Source of the DNA: a bacterium
Lineage (GTDB): Bacteria; Verrucomicrobiota; Verrucomicrobiia; Limisphaerales; RI-55
Direction of reading: 5' to 3'
Length of the DNA stretch: 64,000 nucleotides
Assembly (NCBI GenBank): GCA_016124235.1
Contig: WGOC01000002.1
Location: forward strand, 186,001 to 250,000
Made by a program: the position numbers and the translations under genes. The notes below the pieces were generated by a model. It ran no database searches. It worked only from the letters and a program-made list of their open reading frames with translations, and was not told the DNA's origin. The number at the start of each line of letters is the position of its first letter. The stretch's first letter is position 1. Below are positions 7,194-17,246 of the stretch, one piece after another.

Positions 7194-10142
7194 TCAAAGC
7201 CCGAACTTTTTCTCCAGACGCTTTAACAGAGGTTCCGGCGGTGGGGTATCGAGAATCACTTTTTCGAGATCGTTGGTGACACCCGGACTGGCCTCGAAAC
7301 GAGTTTGCAACTTGGAAGACCAACTCTGACTTGGAAACCCGGGCGTCGAACTCATGGGGATAATACGATTCAATAGCAATGCACAGGGCGGAACGTTGTT
7401 AAGGACAAATTCACCTTTGGAACCCGTCGTTGCGCGATAGTTGAAATTGATGTGAGGGACACCCCTCATAAAATCATCGTTGTCAAAGCCGAGTATCAGC
7501 TGCTCGCCGACGACCGGTGCGCCCGCAGAGTCCACAAGAACGCCAGAGACCGTGGCCCACGGTTCGACGCGAAGTTTCATTTTCGAACTGAAGTCCTCCT
7601 CATCAATTATCAGCCAGCCTTGTTTATGACTGATAAAGATGCGCTTGCCCTCAAGTCGTTTCGGAAATGAAAACTTTCCGGCATGATCAGCCGTGGTCAT
7701 CGCTTCGTGATGACCGTAGTCCATCAATTCACCTTTTCCATTGAGGCCGAACTGCTCCCGACTTACGCCGTAAATAACCGTGGCTCCGTCGGCCGGTTGA
7801 CCGTCCGGAAGGATTATCGTTCCCCCGGGTCCGCTCCCTTTGCTCAATCGCACTACGAGACCGTTGGTAGACGTGGTGATGGGACCCACAACCACAGGTT
7901 CATAGCCAGGCGCCGACACCTGCAGCAAGGGATCAGAAGTCAAAACCTCGAACTCAAAATTAAATTTGCCGTTCTCGATATTTTCTTCGCGGCCGCCATA
8001 CCAGACAGGGAGTTCGTTCCACGGAATCGCCGGATCACGAAAACGATCCAGGACTCGCTGCACGAACGGCTTCGGTGGTCGAACGGCAATGGGCGGCTGA
8101 CGACCCGGAAGAATTTCCACATTGTTGATCAGGCTTTCGGTGGCGTCATCCACGACTGACCCGGCAACGCGTATCGTGCTGGCACCGGGTTCGATGCCAC
8201 TAAGCGGCCGGTTTTGTGGCAAGTCCTGCGAAGGAAGACTTCCCTGTGACCGCGAATTGTAATTGGGTTGCCCCGGTTCGATCTCGATCCAAACGTTCGT
8301 CGAAGCCGCCGGCAACAGACCGGTCATCCGAAAGGGATTATAGAAATCGAGGCTGCGATTGCGCGTGCTCAGCCGCCAACCCCGCGTGCTCAGGCTGATT
8401 TCCACTTGTCCGCGATGCAAGCCGTCGAACTTGAATGCGCCTTTTGAATCCGCCTTCACCAACTGGCTGTCCCACGCAGTTTCAAAACCAGCTCGAAGTG
8501 CAATCGGTTCCGCAGGGAGTTGATATCCCGGAGCGGCCACCACCCGGCCATACAAAGATTGCGCCGGTCGTATCATGACATCACCCACGTCATTCGTGGT
8601 GCCATTACTTCGAGTCACGGCAGGTTGCGGCGGCACGGAACCGTAAGGCTTGATCGATTCCATGAGACCATACAACTGCCAGCTCGTGTCGGGTGGCAAA
8701 TGGCGGAAAATAAATCGCCCCTCGCCATCGGTAGTGGTTTCGTAGTGCCCGGCGTACACCATTGAATTCCGGTCAGTACCGCTAACGCCAACTCTGGCTC
8801 CGGGAATTGGCCGGTCATCCTTGACGACCCGACCGGTGATGAATCCTCCTGTTCCCATCGCAACCACCTGAACCGTATTCGTTGCTGGCAACCAGATCTT
8901 GGCAGGCGCGAGACCAGCCGCACTGATGTCCAGTTGTAAACGCTCAAATGACTCGCTCCGCGAAAAGGTAAATTCTCCTTCGGCGTTGCTGACCACAAAG
9001 TCGGGAAATCCCTGGCTACCACCCCACCTCGTGGAGCCTCCGACTGAAACTCCATCCGGCTCGGCCCGTGCTCCGATCACCGGTTTGCCGTCATCATCGG
9101 TAAGCCTTACCTGCACATACGACGATTCGGGCGGCGGTGGCATAGCGGCTTCCAGGCGAATCTCAATCTCACCTCGCAGAGGATCCGCCCCGAGATAAGT
9201 GCCCGACGCGTATCCCTTGGCTACTGCCACCACGTTGTAATTGTATTGGTCGGTCGTTCGCGAAAGAGTGAATCGACCTTGCTCGTCCATTGGCTCCCGT
9301 TCCCCCTCCGCCGGGTTCTCCAGTTCGGTGGCATCGCTCGAGGAACCGGGCTGCCGCAGTCCAATTACAATGACGAGAGCGTTTGTCAATGGATCACCCG
9401 CCTGATTCCGCACCACACCGCGCAAGGGAACAAGCGCACCGGTGCGCGTTTTGATCCCCGGCTCCAGATAGGTTGGTATCGAAATTGTGTCCGCCAGCCT
9501 TGGCGAATCGGCCATTCCGTAAGTCAAACCCAGCACAATCAAGCCGGACGAAGCGAGTTTGGAGCGCAGGGAAATGCTGCGCACAGTCTTGCCGGGCTGG
9601 GGATTATCGAGCTTCCAGTCGTAAAGCCTTAAACCGCGATCATACTGGGATGAATAAGGAATTTCGTTCCGCCAGACGATCCGCGTATTCGGATCAAGCA
9701 TTGGCTCCTCCGCCCCGTATCGTGGTCCGTACCAGTCCCGGAACTGATAACCGTACTTTATCGGAATCTCGGCGTCCGTCCCGTCGTCATACTCAAACGT
9801 CAACGAAGCGAAAATGTCGCCGTCGTCGGAGGCCGCACTCGTTCCACCGAGAATATGGAGTTGATCAAACTTCGCGCCGACGGGAATTCCAGTGACATTG
9901 GTGCGTGCGAAATGGCCAAACCGTGACGGGCCCCGACCAAAAAGCTCGATGATCCCGTCCACCTTCCACGGAATTCCTCCCAAGACTTGTTTCCCGAGCG
10001 GAACCGCCCACCTTCCTCCGGTGAATTCCAAGTGCGATCTGCCCTGAAACGCGGAAAGGTCAATCGGCGTGAGTTCAGATGCGGAAAGCATCTGGCAGGC
10101 AAGTGTCGCCGTAACCACACTGAAAAAAGAAAGCAGTCTCAT
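7194..10142 (-). CDS. Large secreted protein with repeated carboxypeptidase-regulatory-like domains
   Basis: 982 residues with a signal peptide (MRLLSFFSVVTATLACQMLSAS). After an N-terminal domain with SFEYDDGTDAEIPI-type beta structure, about six modules follow the CarboxypepD_reg / transthyretin-like pattern of 'G.V.d..g.pi.gA.V' strands followed by 'T...G.F.f..lp' (around 225-310, 340-420, 430-520, 540-610, 760-830 and 850-930). Such modules are beta-sandwiches in extracellular and outer-membrane proteins. No catalytic peptidase domain is visible. Divergently arranged from cstA across a 326-base spacer. Probably extracellular or periplasmic; its partner is unknown. Confidence 0.85.
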   Translation of the reverse strand: MRLLSFFSVVTATLACQMLSASELTPIDLSAFQGRSHLEFTGGRWAVPLGKQVLGGIPWKVDGIIELFGRGPSRFGHFARTNVTGIPVGAKFDQLHILGGTSAASDDGDIFASLTFEYDDGTDAEIPIKYGYQFRDWYGPRYGAEEPMLDPNTRIVWRNEIPYSSQYDRGLRLYDWKLDNPQPGKTVRSISLRSKLASSGLIVLGLTYGMADSPRLADTISIPTYLEPGIKTRTGALVPLRGVVRNQAGDPLTNALVIVIGLRQPGSSSDATELENPAEGEREPMDEQGRFTLSRTTDQYNYNVVAVAKGYASGTYLGADPLRGEIEIRLEAAMPPPPESSYVQVRLTDDDGKPVIGARAEPDGVSVGGSTRWGGSQGFPDFVVSNAEGEFTFSRSESFERLQLDISAAGLAPAKIWLPATNTVQVVAMGTGGFITGRVVKDDRPIPGARVGVSGTDRNSMVYAGHYETTTDGEGRFIFRHLPPDTSWQLYGLMESIKPYGSVPPQPAVTRSNGTTNDVGDVMIRPAQSLYGRVVAAPGYQLPAEPIALRAGFETAWDSQLVKADSKGAFKFDGLHRGQVEISLSTRGWRLSTRNRSLDFYNPFRMTGLLPAASTNVWIEIEPGQPNYNSRSQGSLPSQDLPQNRPLSGIEPGASTIRVAGSVVDDATESLINNVEILPGRQPPIAVRPPKPFVQRVLDRFRDPAIPWNELPVWYGGREENIENGKFNFEFEVLTSDPLLQVSAPGYEPVVVGPITTSTNGLVVRLSKGSGPGGTIILPDGQPADGATVIYGVSREQFGLNGKGELMDYGHHEAMTTADHAGKFSFPKRLEGKRIFISHKQGWLIIDEEDFSSKMKLRVEPWATVSGVLVDSAGAPVVGEQLILGFDNDDFMRGVPHINFNYRATTGSKGEFVLNNVPPCALLLNRIIPMSSTPGFPSQSWSSKLQTRFEASPGVTNDLEKVILDTPPPEPLLKRLEKKFGL

Positions 10143-10468
10143 GCTTGGCGAAAACGTCTCTGGATTTGATCCCGGCCCTCAACTGGCAACCTTCGGAGAA
10201 GGGTTTAACGACTGCGTCCGGAGCTGTCATTCCAAATTTGGAGAAATGTCGTTCGTCGATTCGATTTGAAGCGCCTGTCGCCATCAGTTTCTACGACCAC
10301 GTGTGAGCTATGAACGACTCCCTGACTTTGTCAGAGGGCTAATTGCGTCGGATGCACTTGGACTCCGGCCCGCCGATCAAAGGTTGAATTGGCCAACGTT
10401 CGACACTATCAATTCTCATTCTCAATTGCTGGTAATTGCGAACTTCACAAGTACCGGACCTGATTGTT
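10143..10468. other. Gene-free divergent spacer
   Basis: Lies between the starts of the divergent carboxypeptidase-regulatory-like gene and cstA, so it should hold both promoters. I see no convincing promoter boxes, riboswitch, repeat or small gene in it. Confidence 0.5.
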
Positions 10469-12415
10469 ATGCAAACGCTTTTGATCGCCCTGCTTTCCGG
10501 AGTGGGCTTTATTGTCGCCTATCACACGTACGGGCGTTGGCTCGCTCATAAACTGTTCCGCCTCGATGCCAACGCCGAAACGCCGAGTGTTCAACTCAAC
10601 GACGACGAGGACTACGTACCGACGGCGAAGAGCATCGTCTTCGGCCACCACTTCACGTCGATCGCCGGCACGGGACCGATTGTCGGACCGGCGCTCGCGA
10701 TCATGTGGGGTTGGGTGCCCGCGCTGCTGTGGGTGGTGTTTGGGTCGATCCTGATCGGCGCCGTTCATGACCTCGGAACGCTGGTCGTCAGTCTGCGAAA
10801 CCGCGGGATGACCATCGGCGAGATCGCCGGCCGCGTGATCAACCCGCGCACGCGATTGCTATTCCTCTTCATACTGCTGTTCGCGTTGTGGGTGGTGCTG
10901 GCGATCTTCGGGCTGGTGATCGCCAACGTCTTTGTCGCATTTCCCGAATCCATCGTGCCGGTCTTTCTGCAAATACCTATCGCAATCTGGATCGGTCTGA
11001 AAGTTCATCGCAAAGGCGGCAATTTGTTGTGGCCGTCGATCATCGCCCTGTTCCTGATGTATCTGACCGTGTGGTTTGGCGCGGCATGTCCCGGACTCGA
11101 ATGGACCGGTGGCTGGCTGGGTGCCTCGATCCAAAAGCTCAACGCCACACTGGCGGCGTGGCCGGTCTGGGTGTGGGCCGCGATTCTCCTCGCGTATTGC
11201 TACGCCGCGTCTGTCACGCCGGTTTGGATTCTTTTACAACCGCGCGATTACATCAACAGCCTCCAGCTCATCAGCTCGCTTGGTCTGATCGTCGTTGGTC
11301 TGACCGTGGCTGCGTTTTGGGGTGGTGTTTCACCGGTGCCAGGGGCGGGAAGAATGCCTTTGGAAATTGTCGCGCCGGCGTTGAACACCTCACCTTTAAA
11401 CGCGCCGCCCATCCTGCCGTTTTTGTTCGTGACGATCGCCTGCGGCGCAATCAGCGGTTTTCACTGCCTCGTCTCCAGCGGCACGAGCAGCAAACAGATC
11501 AAGTGCGAAACCCACGCGCAATTTGTCGGCTATGGATCAATGTTGACCGAAGCCTTTCTGGCGACGCTGGTCATCATCGCTGTGGCGGCTGGCATCGGGT
11601 TTGGCTGGCCGGCGAAATTCGGGACGCTCGCAGGCGCCGAACTCTGGCACAAACTTTACTCCGACTGGACGACGGTTAGTGGATCGGCCGTCGGCGCATT
11701 CGTCGTCGGCGCGGCCAATCTGCTCGAAGCGATGGGCATCAATCACACGATGGCTACCGCGTTGATCGGCGTGCTGGTGGCGAGCTTCGCCGGAACAACG
11801 CTCGACACGGCGACGCGTTTGCAACGTTACGTCGTGCAGGAATTGGCGGCGACGTTTGCGCCCAAGATTTCACCGACGTCGCTTGCGGCCGAAGGCTACG
11901 ACACGGAATTCGATCGCGGACAGGTCGTGAAGAGCCATTCATGGAATCCGCTGGTGTGGTTGACCAACGCCCATGGTGCAACGTTCTTCGCGGTCATCAC
12001 CGCCTTCGCACTCGCGCTCTTTCCCAAACCCGGCGACCCGTGGACCTGGGCGACGATCGGCAAAGGTGGATTGATTCTCTGGCCGCTGTTCGGTTCGACG
12101 AACCAGTTGCTCGGTGGGCTGGCGTTTCTGGTCGTCACGTTCTGGCTCTGGCGACGCAAGCTGCCGATCTGGAGCACCGCGATCCCGATGATCTTCATGT
12201 TGATCATGCCTGCGTGGGCGTTGCTGTCCGACGTCGCGCGGTGGTGGCATAAGGGCCAATACATCCTCGTCGTCGTCGCGGTAATGATGCTCGCGTTGGA
12301 ATGCTGGATGATTCTCGAAGCGCTCCTGCTCTGGCCCAAGGCGAACGGCGTCATGGAAAAAGCTTTGCCACCGTTGCCCGCGCGATCATCGGCGATGAAG
12401 CCGTCGGCAGGGTGA
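10469..12415 (+). CDS. cstA: Carbon starvation protein CstA family transporter
   Basis: 648 residues from the ATG at 10469; a TTG in the same frame at 10436 is less likely because MQTLLIALLSGVGFIVAYHTYG is the usual CstA opening. CstA-family proteins are polytopic inner-membrane transporters for peptides and/or pyruvate, induced on carbon limitation in E. coli. Visible are many transmembrane helices, the conserved FGHHFTSIAGTGPIVGPALA segment (about 54-73), SGFHCLVSSGTSSKQI near 345, NLLEAMGINHTMATALIGV and SFAGTTLDTATRLQR near 450. Length is close to the family norm. It stands alone on the plus strand with no regulator beside it. Confidence 0.93.
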   Translation: MQTLLIALLSGVGFIVAYHTYGRWLAHKLFRLDANAETPSVQLNDDEDYVPTAKSIVFGHHFTSIAGTGPIVGPALAIMWGWVPALLWVVFGSILIGAVHDLGTLVVSLRNRGMTIGEIAGRVINPRTRLLFLFILLFALWVVLAIFGLVIANVFVAFPESIVPVFLQIPIAIWIGLKVHRKGGNLLWPSIIALFLMYLTVWFGAACPGLEWTGGWLGASIQKLNATLAAWPVWVWAAILLAYCYAASVTPVWILLQPRDYINSLQLISSLGLIVVGLTVAAFWGGVSPVPGAGRMPLEIVAPALNTSPLNAPPILPFLFVTIACGAISGFHCLVSSGTSSKQIKCETHAQFVGYGSMLTEAFLATLVIIAVAAGIGFGWPAKFGTLAGAELWHKLYSDWTTVSGSAVGAFVVGAANLLEAMGINHTMATALIGVLVASFAGTTLDTATRLQRYVVQELAATFAPKISPTSLAAEGYDTEFDRGQVVKSHSWNPLVWLTNAHGATFFAVITAFALALFPKPGDPWTWATIGKGGLILWPLFGSTNQLLGGLAFLVVTFWLWRRKLPIWSTAIPMIFMLIMPAWALLSDVARWWHKGQYILVVVAVMMLALECWMILEALLLWPKANGVMEKALPPLPARSSAMKPSAG

Positions 12416-12487
12416 AGCAACTTTGAATGAGCACCAATCTACATGAATCCGAAACAGACGGGAGCTCGATGCGAATTTCACGAATTA

Positions 12488-12513
12488 GCGCCAATTAGCG
12501 GAATTCGCGTAAA
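12488..12513. repeat. Dispersed 26-bp AT-rich repeat, single copy
   Basis: Begins GCGCCAATTAGCG and ends AATTCGCGTAAA. It differs at one position from the unit at 28666-28691 and recurs in inverted orientation at 28134-28159. The bases just before it repeat the same words in degenerate form. Here it lies 58 bases upstream of the SAM hydroxide adenosyltransferase gene. Confidence 0.8.
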
Positions 12514-12571
12514 GGCATTTTTGATTTGTGTGTATTAGTGTTCATTCGTGGTTCAACTCCACCTTTCCAAT

Positions 12572-13348
12572 ATGAAACCCATCGCCATCACCACGGACTT
12601 CGGACTCGACGATTGGTTTGTCGGGACGATGAAGGGCGTGATTCAGAAGATTGCTCCGAACGCACCGACTGTGGACATCACCCATGCGATCAAACCCGGC
12701 GACATTCGCGCGGGCGCGTTTGCGTTGGCGGCCGCGTATCGCTTCTTTCCCATCGGCACTGTTCATCTGGTCGTGATCGATCCCGGCGTGGGCAGCGAGC
12801 GCGCGGGTGTCGTGATCGAGACCGAAAACTATCTCTTCGTCGGCCCCGACAACGGCGTGTTCAGCTTTGCGCTGCGCGGCGAACGTCTGCGTTCGATTCA
12901 CCGCTTGGAGAACCGGAAGTATCAACTGACCGAAGTCAGCCGCACGTTTCACGGTCGGGATATATTCGCTCCGGCGGCGGCGCATTTGAGTCGCGGCGTG
13001 CCGGCCAATCAATTTGGCGCGCGCCAACACGAACTTGTGCCGCTCGAATGGCCGGAACCGGTCATCACCGAATCGGGCCTGCGCGGCGAGGTCGTTTACA
13101 TCGATCACTTTGGAAACTGCATCACCAACCTGCCGGCCAGCCGGGTGCTCGCGTCCGGTGCGACGCGTATCAAAGTTGGGGCGAAAGTTATTCCGATTCA
13201 CGACTGCTATTCCGCGGTAAAGAAAGGAAGACCCGTCGCCGTGATTGGTTCCGTTGGTCTCCTTGAAATTGCGATCAACGGTGGAAATGCGGCGAAGGCA
13301 ATGAAGTTGAAGATTGGATCGTGCATTTTGCTCGGCGTCTATGGCTAA
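12572..13348 (+). CDS. SAM hydroxide adenosyltransferase (DUF62 family)
   Basis: 258 residues from ATG 12572 (a frame extension to 12548 only adds a few residues upstream of the conserved start). Enzymes of this family use water/hydroxide to split S-adenosylmethionine into adenosine and methionine; they are related to the fluorinase/chlorinase. Family landmarks: TTDFGLDDWFVGTMKG (about 6-21), IDPGVGSERAGVV, GPDNGVFS, HGRDIFAPAAAHLS and the C-terminal GEVVYIDHFGNCITNL. It ends at a normal length. The region upstream holds a dispersed AT-rich repeat. The physiological role is unclear in most bacteria. Confidence 0.92.
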   Translation: MKPIAITTDFGLDDWFVGTMKGVIQKIAPNAPTVDITHAIKPGDIRAGAFALAAAYRFFPIGTVHLVVIDPGVGSERAGVVIETENYLFVGPDNGVFSFALRGERLRSIHRLENRKYQLTEVSRTFHGRDIFAPAAAHLSRGVPANQFGARQHELVPLEWPEPVITESGLRGEVVYIDHFGNCITNLPASRVLASGATRIKVGAKVIPIHDCYSAVKKGRPVAVIGSVGLLEIAINGGNAAKAMKLKIGSCILLGVYG

Positions 13349-13434
13349 CATGGATAGCTTTGGCTACCGCCGGGTATTGGATTGTGGTTGTGAAGTGGAG
13401 TCACCACTTTAGGTCACCTGTTATAGCGGTCTTT

Positions 13435-13770
13435 ATGTTCGCATTTAGAAACAAAATATTCCTGCCAGTTCTCGCTGCATTTTCAGTGTCTTGCGCCAAC
13501 CAGCTTCCAAGGAATGTCAAGGAGTGGTCTCCGGTGGCGGCAGTTGACGGAACCAATCCTGCCGCCCAGGACAATGTGAGCCATACATTGAGAAAACATC
13601 ACATTCCTTGTTACATGGAAGGATCAATCGCATACGACGTAATGGTACCCAGGAATCGTTTGCGAGAAGCAGCGAAGGCACTATCGGAGGATCCAGATGC
13701 GAAACGTTCGTTGATAATGATCTATAAGGAAGGAGCTATTCCAGGTTTGGACTCAGCTCCGAAAAAATGA
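13435..13770 (+). CDS. Small exported protein, possibly a lipoprotein
   Basis: 111 residues from ATG 13435. It begins with a positively charged, then hydrophobic stretch ending in Cys (FLPVLAAFSVSC), a weak lipobox. The body has a segment (TLRKHHIPCYMEGSIAYDVMV) reminiscent of short alpha/beta regulatory folds, but I do not recognise the family. The frame continues upstream to 13321, but the signal-like N-terminus argues for 13435. It lies 86 bases after the SAM hydrolase gene and looks less GC-rich than its neighbours. Confidence 0.55.
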   Translation: MFAFRNKIFLPVLAAFSVSCANQLPRNVKEWSPVAAVDGTNPAAQDNVSHTLRKHHIPCYMEGSIAYDVMVPRNRLREAAKALSEDPDAKRSLIMIYKEGAIPGLDSAPKK

Positions 13771-13911
13771 CGTGAAAATCGCGGTTCCCAGAAATGTCGT
13801 GTTTCCCGGTGTGCGGTCCGTCCCGAAACAGCTTCGATAATCAGTGTTGAATCTGAGTTGTACATAATTTCAGACGAGGTTTCTACAGACCAGATTTGCC
13901 AGGAAATCCGT

Positions 13912-15105
13912 TTACGAGCGCAGCACGGGAATCCGGCCGGCGACTTCGCGGCCAATCTCCAGGGACGCGGTGGCGGCCGGTGAGGGCGCGTTGCACACGT
14001 GGATCGCATTTGGTCCATCCACGAACAGAAAGTCATCCACCAGATTTCCTTCTGGCGCCAATGCCTGCGCGCGCACTCCCGCATGAGTCGGGATCACATC
14101 TTCTTCCCGCACTTCGGGGATGATTTGCTGCATGCTCTCGACAAACAGTTTCTTGCTGAAAGACCGTCGCATTTCCAGCCAACCTTCGCCGAGGTTCTTC
14201 CATGCCATTTTCCAAAACGCGGGATAGGAAAGCGTATCCCACGTGTCGCGCAGTGAAAAATCCGTCTTGCGATAGCCTTCGCGCTTGAATGCGAGAACCG
14301 CGTTGGGACCCGCGTGAATGGTCCCGTCGATCATCCTCGTGAAATGCACGCCCAAAAACGGAAACGCCGGATTGGGCACCGGATAAATCAGCGTCTTCAC
14401 CAGATGGCGGCGTTCGGGAACCAATTCATAATATTCGCCGCGAAAGGGCACAATCCGCGCACGCGGTTCCAGCCCGGCACTGCGGGTCACGCGATCACTG
14501 TGAAGGCCCGTGCAATTTACCACAAATCGGGACTCAAAAGTTTCGCGGTTCGTCGCAATTCGGTGAACGCCGTTTACCTGGTGCATCGACGTCACGGTTG
14601 CTCCCGTTTTCAGCACACCGCCCTGCCCGGCTAACAAGTCCGCGTATTTTTTGCAAACCGCCTGGTAGTCGACGATCCCGGTGGTGGGGACTTTGATCCC
14701 GCCCAAACAGCGGACGTGCGGTTCGATCTCATGAACTTGTTCCGGCATCAACCGGCTTACCGGCAGCTCATTCTCGATTCCCCTGTGCAACAGTTTCTCG
14801 AGCAACGGCAGTTCGGATTCCTTCGTCGCGACGATCACCTTGCCGCACACCTCGTGTGGAATGCCGTGTTCTCGACAGAACTCGACCATCGACCGGCTGC
14901 CTTGACGCGCAAACTTCGCCTTGTAACTTCCGGGCTTGTAATAAATGCCGGAATGAATGACGCCGCTGTTGTGCCCCGTTTGGTGAAGAGCGATCCCGGG
15001 TTCCTTTTCCAAAACAATGATCTTTGCGTCCGGCTGATTGCGGCCCAACTGCATGGCCGTGGCCAGTCCCACAATCCCGCCGCCGATGATCGCACAATCA
15101 AACAT
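13912..15105 (-). CDS. lhgO: L-2-hydroxyglutarate oxidase
   Basis: FAD-dependent oxidation of L-2-hydroxyglutarate to 2-oxoglutarate, a metabolite-repair and catabolic reaction at the membrane respiratory chain. 397 residues from ATG 15105; a GTG three codons upstream (15114) is the alternative. The N-terminal FAD-binding GGGIVGLATA motif, HNSGVIHSGIYYKPGS (about 46-61), VNCTGLHSDRV, PFRGEYYEL and the C-terminal HVCNAPSPAATASLEIG are all characteristic of LhgO rather than of other DAO-family oxidases. Stands alone on the minus strand. Confidence 0.93.
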   Translation of the reverse strand: MFDCAIIGGGIVGLATAMQLGRNQPDAKIIVLEKEPGIALHQTGHNSGVIHSGIYYKPGSYKAKFARQGSRSMVEFCREHGIPHEVCGKVIVATKESELPLLEKLLHRGIENELPVSRLMPEQVHEIEPHVRCLGGIKVPTTGIVDYQAVCKKYADLLAGQGGVLKTGATVTSMHQVNGVHRIATNRETFESRFVVNCTGLHSDRVTRSAGLEPRARIVPFRGEYYELVPERRHLVKTLIYPVPNPAFPFLGVHFTRMIDGTIHAGPNAVLAFKREGYRKTDFSLRDTWDTLSYPAFWKMAWKNLGEGWLEMRRSFSKKLFVESMQQIIPEVREEDVIPTHAGVRAQALAPEGNLVDDFLFVDGPNAIHVCNAPSPAATASLEIGREVAGRIPVLRS

Positions 15106-15311
15106 GGGTGCCACAATGTATGTGCGTTCCTCTAAGCCTTTTTGCTATCCGAGGAAAGAGTGAAAGCGCTTTGGAATGAATCGGCGCACCCGCGACGCAC
15201 TCATATCCGTGCCGGCGCCGCCGATGCTTAAGTTTTGAACAGTCAGTGTGTTCACAATGTCGCATCGCGACTGACGGAAATCACAGGACGCACCAGCCAA
15301 GTTGAAACACC

Positions 15312-15668
15312 ATGACTTCAAAGTGCTTGTTTTGCCGTACGACCCTCATCGTGTTCGTTGCGTTTATCGTGGCAATAACGTCATGCAAACTTAAAACTCA
15401 AAACAGTGGTCGAACAATTCTACCGGTCGGCGGACAGGATATTAAGGCCCCGGCAAACAGCGTCGTCACAATCGATATTTCCGTTCCTCGTTCGCCTTCA
15501 TTCTGGAGGCTCGGTGCAGTTTATTATGCGGAGAACTTGTCGTACCAGAACAAAACGAAGATCGCGACTTCCCCGGCTAAGAATTACGTACCGCAAGACT
15601 TAACTGCTGTTCACAGCAAAACCGCGTGGACTGAATGGATCCCAGCCAGTTCGACTGACCATCAGTGA
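15312..15668 (+). CDS. Small lipoprotein-like protein of unknown function
   Basis: 118 residues starting MTSKCLFCRTTLIVFVAFIVAITSC, a charged then hydrophobic signal ending in a Cys that could be lipid-modified. The mature part is short and mainly beta-prone with no recognised family. It lies alone in a spacer between two minus-strand genes, and its base composition looks less GC-rich than the neighbours. Moderate confidence that it is expressed. Confidence 0.45.
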   Translation: MTSKCLFCRTTLIVFVAFIVAITSCKLKTQNSGRTILPVGGQDIKAPANSVVTIDISVPRSPSFWRLGAVYYAENLSYQNKTKIATSPAKNYVPQDLTAVHSKTAWTEWIPASSTDHQ

Positions 15669-15849
15669 TGAATGTTTCGGCAAAAATCCATTCTTTGACC
15701 GAATCGACTCCCACGATTCATTTTTATCACGCAATTGAAGATCAGCCGGACCTTGCCCGTTGGCGGGAAGCAACGACCGTGCGGGACGCCCGCAGCGACG
15801 TGCTTCGAACCAGGCCGAAGGAACGTACTTTTCGAAGCTCAACGACGCT

Positions 15850-17226
15850 TCATTGAATCAGCCGGAAGAACCGGGTCTGGGTGCCGGGGGCGGCGTTGAT
15901 CCCGGCCAGCAGTTGGGAGCCAAGAAAGTTCTGTGGTGTGCCAAATCCGCCGGCGTCGGGAGTGGTGGAACTTTGCAGACGATACAACAGGTTGGGATCG
16001 ACGCCGGTCGCCTTCAACACAAACTGGCCGTTCCCTTGTGACACAATTCCAAGCTTAACCCCGGCTGGTGACCCAAAACTTCCCACCTGGCTGATGCTCG
16101 GGAAGAACCCGGCATCGACGCCGTTGACCTGGGTGATCTCGCCCGTATTCAAATTGACTCGTCGAACGACCGCAGCCGTCGCGTCCGCCAAGGCCAGGTA
16201 GCCGGTGCCGACATTGATCTGCGGAGCGATCGAAAAGATCAACGACGAGCCCGACGGATCCCACGCGAGACCCACCGGATAAAACCCCGATTGCGGGCCC
16301 TGCGGAAATGGCGAGAAGAACACCGCGTTGCTCCCGTCTGAATTCGCAACCACGATCCTCGCGACTACGCCCTGGCTGTTGCCAAACACATCCGGCCACG
16401 TCAGGTGGAAATACGCCAGGCCCGTTCCCGATGGCGAAATCGCGGGATAGATCTGGGTCTCGGCACCGATCGGAATCTGCGCGTCAAAGTATCTGGGTTG
16501 AGACAGGGTAGAGGAAATGAACCAGGAACCGTCGCTCTGGTTCCGCGTGTAGCGCACAATCCCGGGCAACTGCTGAACCGAACCGGCTTGGGTCGGGACA
16601 GAAAAATAGGTTGGCGTGACAAATGAGTTGCCGGACGGATCCCAGGAAATGCCGACGAACTCCGCCTGGAAAGCGTCGGAAACCGGACCGCGCCCGAATG
16701 TTGGATTGGCCAGAATCAACCCGTCGGACGCGCGAGCGATGTTCAGCTCCTTCGTGCTTTGCGGATTGGCCAGACCTTCCCGACGAGTCAGCATCACCCC
16801 ATAGGCGATCACTTGGTTGTCCGGCGAAAGCACCGCCGACACGGGGGTGTAGGAATCGACCTCACTGGGTGAAACAACCGACGTCGTGTGATCCACGACT
16901 CTTCGTGTCTGGCCGCTGGCCCGGCTGTAAACATAGATGTCGCTGCTGGGCGGCACCTGCAATGCCGGCGTCACCGGATCGGGTGACGAAAAGACGATGA
17001 AATTGTTGTCGCGGGAAATAGAGGGAAAATTGTGCTCCACAAAGCCAGTCGGAATTTGGGTCACTTGGCCGTTTTGTTCCTGAAAAAGACCGATCCCGGT
17101 TCGATCCCCAAACTGGGCTCCCGCCGCGTAGAACAACTGCGCGTGCGCAGTCTCAATGGTTAAAACTGAAACGGCCAAACCCAGCACCCCACTGGTGACC
17201 ACACCTCTTAAACGAAATAACGACAT
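15850..17226 (-). CDS. Secreted WD40-like (TolB/PD40-type) beta-propeller protein
   Basis: 458 residues with a signal peptide ending near ETAHAQ. Repeated strands of the type 'FPSISRDNNFIVFSS', 'VLSPDNQVIAYGV', 'WDPSGNSFV', 'AISPSGTGLAYF' and 'WDPSGSSLIFS' at roughly 60-residue spacing fit PD40 / TolB-like propeller blades. After the propeller, from about residue 385, comes a beta-rich tail (KATGVDPNLLYRLQSS onward) ending TQTRFFRLIQ, similar in form to the tails of the proteins at 18038 and 61672. No Tol-Pal genes are nearby, so this is not tolB. Confidence 0.8.
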   Translation of the reverse strand: MSLFRLRGVVTSGVLGLAVSVLTIETAHAQLFYAAGAQFGDRTGIGLFQEQNGQVTQIPTGFVEHNFPSISRDNNFIVFSSPDPVTPALQVPPSSDIYVYSRASGQTRRVVDHTTSVVSPSEVDSYTPVSAVLSPDNQVIAYGVMLTRREGLANPQSTKELNIARASDGLILANPTFGRGPVSDAFQAEFVGISWDPSGNSFVTPTYFSVPTQAGSVQQLPGIVRYTRNQSDGSWFISSTLSQPRYFDAQIPIGAETQIYPAISPSGTGLAYFHLTWPDVFGNSQGVVARIVVANSDGSNAVFFSPFPQGPQSGFYPVGLAWDPSGSSLIFSIAPQINVGTGYLALADATAAVVRRVNLNTGEITQVNGVDAGFFPSISQVGSFGSPAGVKLGIVSQGNGQFVLKATGVDPNLLYRLQSSTTPDAGGFGTPQNFLGSQLLAGINAAPGTQTRFFRLIQ

Positions 17227-17246
17227 CCCTGATTTTAGGTTTTCCG

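Noticed and set aside
15850..17226. tolB of the Tol-Pal system
   Set aside because: Propeller strands are similar, but there are no tol or pal genes nearby, the length and C-terminal tail differ, and the N-terminal TolB domain is missing.
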